Positions 58,545 through 64,000 of a stretch of 64,000 bases of DNA are shown here, piece after piece (within the stretch, counting starts at the first letter, position 1; every line of letters starts with the position of its first letter). Source of the DNA: Cristatella mucedo (taxonomy: Eukaryota; Bryozoa; Phylactolaemata; Cristatellidae); assembly GCA_009760855.2 (NCBI GenBank), contig WPIO01000043.1, positions 2,694,501 to 2,758,500 of the forward strand, given 5' to 3'. The notes beneath the pieces are model-generated. The model worked only from the letters and a program-made list of their open reading frames with translations. It ran no database searches and had not been told where the DNA came from. The position numbers and the translations under genes are program-made.

Positions 58545-59915
58545 ATTATAATAATAATAATAATATTGCACTTGATAAAGCGCCCTCAGAGAACTTAATC
58601 TCTTTCTAGGCGCTTTACATTTGCTGCAAAGTGATACGCAATAGAATAGTAAGTAAAATCATGCTTGAAAAACAAACAAAATGAATAACATGGTTAGGGG
58701 TTACATGCACTGGGTCAGCATGCAAATGTGGTTAGTGGCAGCATGAACAGTGTCAGCACGCATAAGCACATCGAGGACGAATCACAAGGACCCACTAAAT
58801 GCTGTCCTAAATAGGTATGTTTTTAAGTTTCTTTTAAATGTGGTCAGGTCAGGGGATGTTCTGATGCAGGTCGCGAGGGAGTTCCAGGCTGTGGGAGCAT
58901 ACGAGCTAAATGCACGGTCTCCAAAGGATTTAAGGTTTGTACGAGGTATTTCTAGACTGTTGGATTCCAAAAAGCGAGTGGTACGATGCTTTGCCTAATG
59001 GGGTAGTATATCTGAAAGATAGGCTGGAGCCATAGAATGAAGAGACCTAAAAGTGAGCGACAAAACCTTGAAGTCAATCCGTTGCTTGACTGGTAACCAG
59101 TGCAGGTCGGCGAGAAGTGGAGTAATGTGGCAACTGCGACGCTCACGACAGACAAGCCTAGCTGCAGAGTTTTGAACCAGCTGCAATCGCCTGATCGCAC
59201 ATGCTGGTAGGCCAGTAAGCAGTGAGTTGCAGAAGTCGAGACGAGATGTCACGAATGCATGGACCAACTTGGACGTGGTATCCTTATCTAAACAAGCCCT
59301 AATTTTAGCAATGTTATGAAGCTGAAAATAGGCTGATTTGACTGTGGAGCTGATGTGGTCGTCTAACGAGAGGTCGCTTTGGAATATGACACCTAGATTT
59401 CGAGCTGATGCAACTGGAGATATGCTGGCAGAGCCAATTTTGAAAGTCAGCCTTTCCAATTTCTGAATAACACTAGGTTTGCCCATAACTAGTAAGTTAG
59501 TTTTATCATCGTTTAGTTTTAAAAAATTTGCTGCCATCCATGATCGGATGTCATCAATGCATGCAGCAAGTGAGTTGAGAGAATTTGAGGTGCTCGACGG
59601 CTGGGAGGGATCAAAGCAAAGGTACAACTGAGTGTCATCCGCATAGAAGTGAAAGCCTAGATTGTGCTTGGCAATCACATCAGCGGGAGGGAGAGTATAA
59701 ACGGTGAAAAGGACCGGACCTAGCACAGAGCCCTGAGGTACTCCATATTTTAGAGGTACTTCAGATGATCTTTGTCCATTCACGTCAACACTCTGGAGTC
59801 TCCCACTGAGATAGGACCTGAACCACTGCAGAGCAGTGCCAGTGATGCCCAGGCGAGATGAGAGGCGCTCTAGAAGTACTTTGTGATTGATGGTATCAAA
59901 AGCTGCCGAAAGATC
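58545..59915 (-). mobile_element. LINE A, best-preserved copy (RT palm to 3' tail)
   Basis: A 262-codon open frame (58995-59783) holds [35 protein letters not shown] (catalytic YADD at about 59634-59645), the thumb and LADLHWLPVKQRIDFKVLSL. The C-terminal part continues in another frame to 58782. 3' untranslated region, hairpin and AAT repeats are intact at the left. Truncated 5' at 59915. A good family reference. Confidence 0.95.
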
Positions 59916-60235
59916 AATTTCATAGTCAGCTGCAGGAGTCGCGAGTGAATGAAGCAGTTTTGACGTAGTATCTCGGTCTAAGAAAGCCTCAGTTTTAGCA
60001 GTGCTTTATTTCCGAAAGTAGGCAGAATCGACACTAGGGCTGCCGTGGTTGTCTAGTAAAAGGTTACTTTGGAAAATAACTCATAGATCGCGCTGAGATT
60101 TATTGGAATATATGGCTGCTGAAGCATTAGGTTTAACTCTTTAAAATCACACTTCGTTTGCAGGCAACTAGTAGGCTGGCTTCGTCCTTATTCAATTCTT
60201 GAAAGAGCTCGATGCTATAATGAGCTGATGCAATA
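59916..60235 (-). mobile_element. LINE A fragment, older subfamily
   Basis: GAAGCAGTTTTGACGTAGTA, GTGCTTTATTTCCGAAAGTA, ACTCATAGATCGCGCTGAGA follow the thumb region of the minus strand. The neighbouring young copy appears to have truncated against it. Confidence 0.7.
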
Positions 60236-62660
60236 ATGTTAATAATAATAATGGCAATCGTAAATTTGAATAGCACATTCAGATAACTGAATTGCTTCCT
60301 AGGCAATGTAAGGTGCTGAATGGAAAACTAATACCAAACGATGGGTGCAAACGTTAGCAAGCAGTAGGCTTAGTGTAAGCACATTGCAGAGGCACACGAA
60401 AAACGAATAACAAGAACCTACGGAAGGCTTTGACAAATGGGCGCGATTTAAGCCTATTTTTAAATGCCTTCGTCTCAAGAGACACTGGGACTTTCTTCTT
60501 TACTGAATGACAGGATTTGTGGGGGAAAAGACCCTCGTTGTTGCTGCATGCGGTGGTGATAGCCGTAGACGCTCTCCTGTCGCTTTCACAGAGAAGGCTG
60601 AATCAGCAAGTATAAGACCTAAAGACGAGGTCTCATACGGTTTTAAGATTCCCACGAGGTTTCTATAAATGATTTGAGTCGGAACAACTGGTTTTTTGAT
60701 TCTTTAATGCTCGGGGAAGTATTTCAGAGTGGTTAGCTTTAGCCAGAGTGTAAAGGGAGCTGATAGTAAGTGATACAATTTTGATGTCGATTTCCTGTTT
60801 GATCAAGAGTCAGTGAAGGTCGGCTAGAAGTGGCGTGAAGAAGCCAATTGCGACGCTCCAAACCAATAAGTCTATTTGTATAGTTTTGCACTGACTGGAA
60901 ATGCCTGATTGCACACGCAGGGAGACCAAAACAGGCCACGATGCCTATAAGTCAATGGAGATGTCACAAAGGCATCGATCAATTGGGATGCAGTACCCCT
61001 GCCTTAGCAAGCCCGAAGTCGGCAAATGTTACATAGCTGAATGTAGGCAGAGCCGAGTGTGGTACTAATGCCGTCGTCTAGTTATCGGTCACTTTCGTGC
61101 ACATTCAACAAGAAATATGCTGGCAGCGCATATCCTTCGCTTCGGGTTGTATAGTTTTCGATTGACAGTTGGTTCGCCCATAACTAGTAAGTTGGTTTTT
61201 CATCATTTAATAAAAGCACGTTCACTGCCATCCATGTAAGAAAGTCACTAATAAGTGCAGAAAGGGCTGCATATACTTAAAAACGCTGGAGGGCTGGTAG
61301 GGATAAAAACAAATATACAAATCTGCCTCATCTGCATAGAAATGAAAGTCCAGACTGTGCTTGGCGAAATCATTGGCAGGAGAAAGAGTATAAACTGAGA
61401 AAGGATGCTGGCCAAGTACAGAGCACCGAGGTACGAAATACTTACCGGCTATTCAGATGATCATTGTTAGTTCACATCAACACTTTGGCGTCTCCTACTG
61501 AGATAGGACCACAAAAAATACAATCCTGCGCCTGGAAAGCGCAGGCGATATTCAAGGCACTCGAGAAGGACATTGCGAATAATATTACGAAATGCTACCG
61601 AAGGATTAAGAAGGAGCAGAGACACTTTAACAAAATCTGCATTTACGACAAGGCCGTTAAACAACCTAAGCCATTATGAGTCGGCGGAGTGATTAATTAT
61701 AAACATAGAGGGAAACTTGATTGTAAGGCTTGAGAAAGTAATAGAAGACTTCATTTGGACCTTGTCACATTTGTAACTAGACCATTTTTCTAGTGTCTTT
61801 GATGATAAGGTAGACAAGAGGAAGCTGTTAAAGTCCTACTGGTCCAGCATCGGTTTATTTGTTAGTTGCCTCACAACAGCTTTCTTGAAAGGTTCGACGA
61901 CCTGATCTGAGAGAGAGTAACAATTTGTTATATCAGTTAGGCAAGGCAGCAGCAGACCAAAGCATCGTAGAAGTAGTACTGTTCGAATAGGGTATAGAGG
62001 GTTAGTAATTTTTTTGACTGAGATTAATTAAAGGATACGGTGAGTCACGACGTCCATCAATGTTGACATCAAGGTAGTGCAGGGAATCAATGGATATGAG
62101 TTCGATGTTGATGAAAATATCAAAAACGAGTCCAGAGGGGAGACTGCAGCCGTAGGGAGGGACTCTGATCTTGTCCATCTTGCTGACATAAAATCCAGTG
62201 AGGCGATCGGCAGGGTCACCACAAGGATCACTTGGTTAATAGCTAACATGTGAACATTTAAGGAGGAGGTTTATGGTAGACATCAGCATGTTTGAATAGC
62301 GCATCTGTAATTCAACAACATTTTTGTTGCGGCGAGATTTGGTCCTTTGGTACGATCGACCAATATGATGTGCAGTAGCCGTCGTCAGTCTGAAAGTTGG
62401 TGGTCCATCGTGGTTTTATAAGTTCATTCTCAAGCTTCCGCATAGTAGACCTAGCTAGTTTAATGTCTGTTGCAGGTTGCACTTAGTCAGTGGTGCGAGC
62501 TAGTTAAGCTATTCAGCAAGTGTTCTGTTGTAGCATTTTACCATTGTCGATCGGCTTCAAGAGCAGCAGAAAAGAGGGGGAACTTTTCCTTCTGACAGAA
62601 TCGCTGTTTGGGGTTTGGAGATTTTGTGAATAACATATGATATAGGATGAAAAAGAGAGA
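60236..62660 (-). mobile_element. LINE A long copy, old (tail to endonuclease-RT linker)
   Basis: Left end AATAATAATAATGGCAATCG with a worn hairpin. Thumb at 60780-60930, palm near 61300-61520, fingers and linker to about 62520. The linker shares TTGTCCATCTTGCTGAC and later segments with 17330-17540 and 26930-27200. Heavily mutated. A SINE B fragment lies inside at 60537-60612. Confidence 0.75.
60537..60612 (+). mobile_element. SINE B fragment nested in LINE A
   Basis: GGTGGTGATAGCCGTAGACG then GAGAAGGCTGAATCAGCAAG: the 3' part of the body. Confidence 0.65.
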
Positions 62661-62694
62661 AAAATCTGGAGAACAAACGAGATAAGTATATGAT

Positions 62695-63600
62695 CGGAGG
62701 AGAAGGATTTGATCATAACAGGAATGACGATAAAACTGAACTGCTGCTCATAGGACACTCTAAGCGTGTGGCAGGAATAAAAGGTTTTGCTCCTTTAACA
62801 GGTAATGTTGTTGTGCGACCATCACCACGTGCTCGAAATTTAGGTGACGTTTTCGACAGATGCCTACATTTTAAAGCTTCATTCAGAAGGCTGCTACTAC
62901 AGCTAGCCGTTACGTCCGATTCCTATCAAAGAATAGGAGCTTTCTTCCGCAGTGGCTTGCAAAAACTACCTCCTTAGTTCTGTCTCGGCTTGCCCTTTTG
63001 GCTGTGCCACCGAAGAAAGCAAATAGGCCACTACAGCTGACTATTAACATTGCTGCAAGGCCATTTTTTAAGTAGCAGATGTTTGACCACGTGTCTCCTG
63101 TGCTAAACGAGCTATGGGCCGATTGCATAACGGATAAAGAGCAAATTCTTAGGCTGACCCATAATGCCCTCTCCCGCTTAGGTTCTCCGTACCTAGCTGA
63201 ACTGCTGCACCAGTTTCAGCCTCTTCGTGCCCTCGAGACCAGTGTGGACAATAAATTAGCTATTCCATTCCTCCGCTAAAAGAGCGTTGGCGAAAGAAGC
63301 TTTAGCTCTGCAGTTCCTAGACTGTGGATCTCGCTTCCACAATTCTTACGCAGCGACAACTACTCTCCTACTGCCGAGTATGGAATATCTTTTTCAGTGG
63401 TCCTGAACTGCTACTTCTATGCTACTCACTACCTCAACTGATCTCCTGACTCTGCTATGCTTCCCACTTCCTCTTTGTTGAGTGAGACAAAATCTGATGG
63501 CTACCGAATGAGAACCAAATGCGGCCTAGGCTGTGAATTCGTCATAAAACAGTGTCCTGCGTAACATCCACACAGCCTTTATGGCTTTGTAGAGTTCAAA
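62695..63600 (+). mobile_element. LINE D copy, thumb to 3' end
   Basis: NDDKTELLLIGHSKRVAGIK, RARNLGDVFDRCLHFKASF, then LAELLHQFQPLRALETSVDN and the 3' untranslated region, ending GAGATCAATTACATTACT. The left edge abuts the old LINE A copy. Several frameshifts. Confidence 0.9.
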
Positions 63601-63784
63601 AGGAGATCAATTACATTACTTTATTTTTGACGAAATATACTCAATCAATAATAGCATGCTTGACCAACGTGAATATTTTCATTCACCTAATTAGTTCGCA
63701 AAACCAAAAAGCTTTATTATGTCAGCATAAATACATTTAATATAGAGTATCCGTAGAAAAGTAGAAACAATTTAAAGTTCTTAC
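63601..63784. other. intron sequence next to TM5 exon
   Basis: Nothing recognised except the donor of the TM5 exon. Confidence 0.4.
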
Positions 63785-63853
63785 CTCGTGAAGGAACCCT
63801 CCAACCGGTGGTCCCACCATTACGCCGATTGAGAGACCGACTTCGAGGAAACC
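63785..63853 (-). CDS. SLC18B1-like transporter, TM5 exon
   Basis: The exon is 69 bases, 23 codons, phase 0 at both ends. It reads GFLEVGLSIG then VMVGPPVGGFLHE. GVMVGPPVGG is MFS motif C, the signature of proton-coupled antiporters, located in TM5. The acceptor is CAATTTAG and the donor after CACGAG is GTAAG. The next exon begins VGGF, so the joined reading HEVGGF is what SLC18B1 relatives show after TM5. It is too short to stand out by itself; the splice signals and neighbours identify it. Confidence 0.85.
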
Positions 63854-64000
63854 CTAAATTGAGTCCACTCCGAATAATCGCCTAGGCCGTGAGGTGATGT
63901 ATCTAGTCTCTGCACTAGACAATAATCGATTTTGTGTTGTTTTAGCATAACAATTCATCGTGAGCTTAAGAATATATTTTTAATTTAGAATTCAAATATA
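63854..64000. other. intron upstream of TM5 exon
   Basis: It carries the TM5 acceptor. Earlier exons (TM1-4) lie beyond the window edge. Confidence 0.5.

Overview
The window is nuclear DNA of a metazoan, most likely an invertebrate. The evidence is spliced genes with long introns, tRNA-derived SINEs, two CR1/L2-type LINE families, Tc1 and MULE DNA-transposon remnants, and many long dinucleotide microsatellites. I cannot fix the phylum from the sequence. There are no operons, CRISPR arrays or bacterial-type genes.

Left part (about 1.8-20 kb, + strand): a complete-looking seven-exon gene for a BTB-BACK-Kelch protein, about 691 residues from the ATG at 1802 to the TGA at 19162-19164. All six introns have GT-AG ends and the codon phases match across every junction. 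The exons are GC-rich against AT-richer introns, most strongly in exons 2-5. The protein carries an unusual Gly/Ser-rich and acidic insert inside one Kelch blade, and an acidic tail. Such proteins usually serve as substrate adaptors for Cullin-3 ubiquitin ligases; that role is inferred here.

Middle (about 20-38 kb): no host gene recognised. It holds LINE and SINE copies in many nested layers, a roughly 0.5-kb direct repeat (23.2-24.5 kb), an endonuclease-bearing 5' half of LINE family A (26.9-28.2 kb), a decayed satellite-like array with a period of about 150-190 bp (30.4-33.5 kb), a 21-bp minisatellite and a telomere-like TTTAGGG-rich patch.

Right part (38.3-63.9 kb, - strand): the 3' exons of an SLC18B1-like major-facilitator transporter (the vesicular polyamine transporter family). 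Each exon is short and easily missed. Together they give transmembrane segments 5-6 and 7-12 with matching intron phases, although the short link between TM7 and TM8 is unresolved. The 5' exons lie beyond the right edge. The introns hold a broken MULE transposase, several LINE copies and large AT microsatellites. The two genes converge tail to tail.

Mobile DNA: LINE A (about 30 fragments) ends in a conserved hairpin followed by ATT repeats. SINE C ends in almost the same sequence, which suggests that it borrows the LINE A machinery. LINE D (about 9 fragments) ends in ACATT repeats. SINE B is a second tRNA-like family with a perfect hairpin between its promoter boxes. Several insertions are nested, and a few have visible target-site duplications, so their order can be read.
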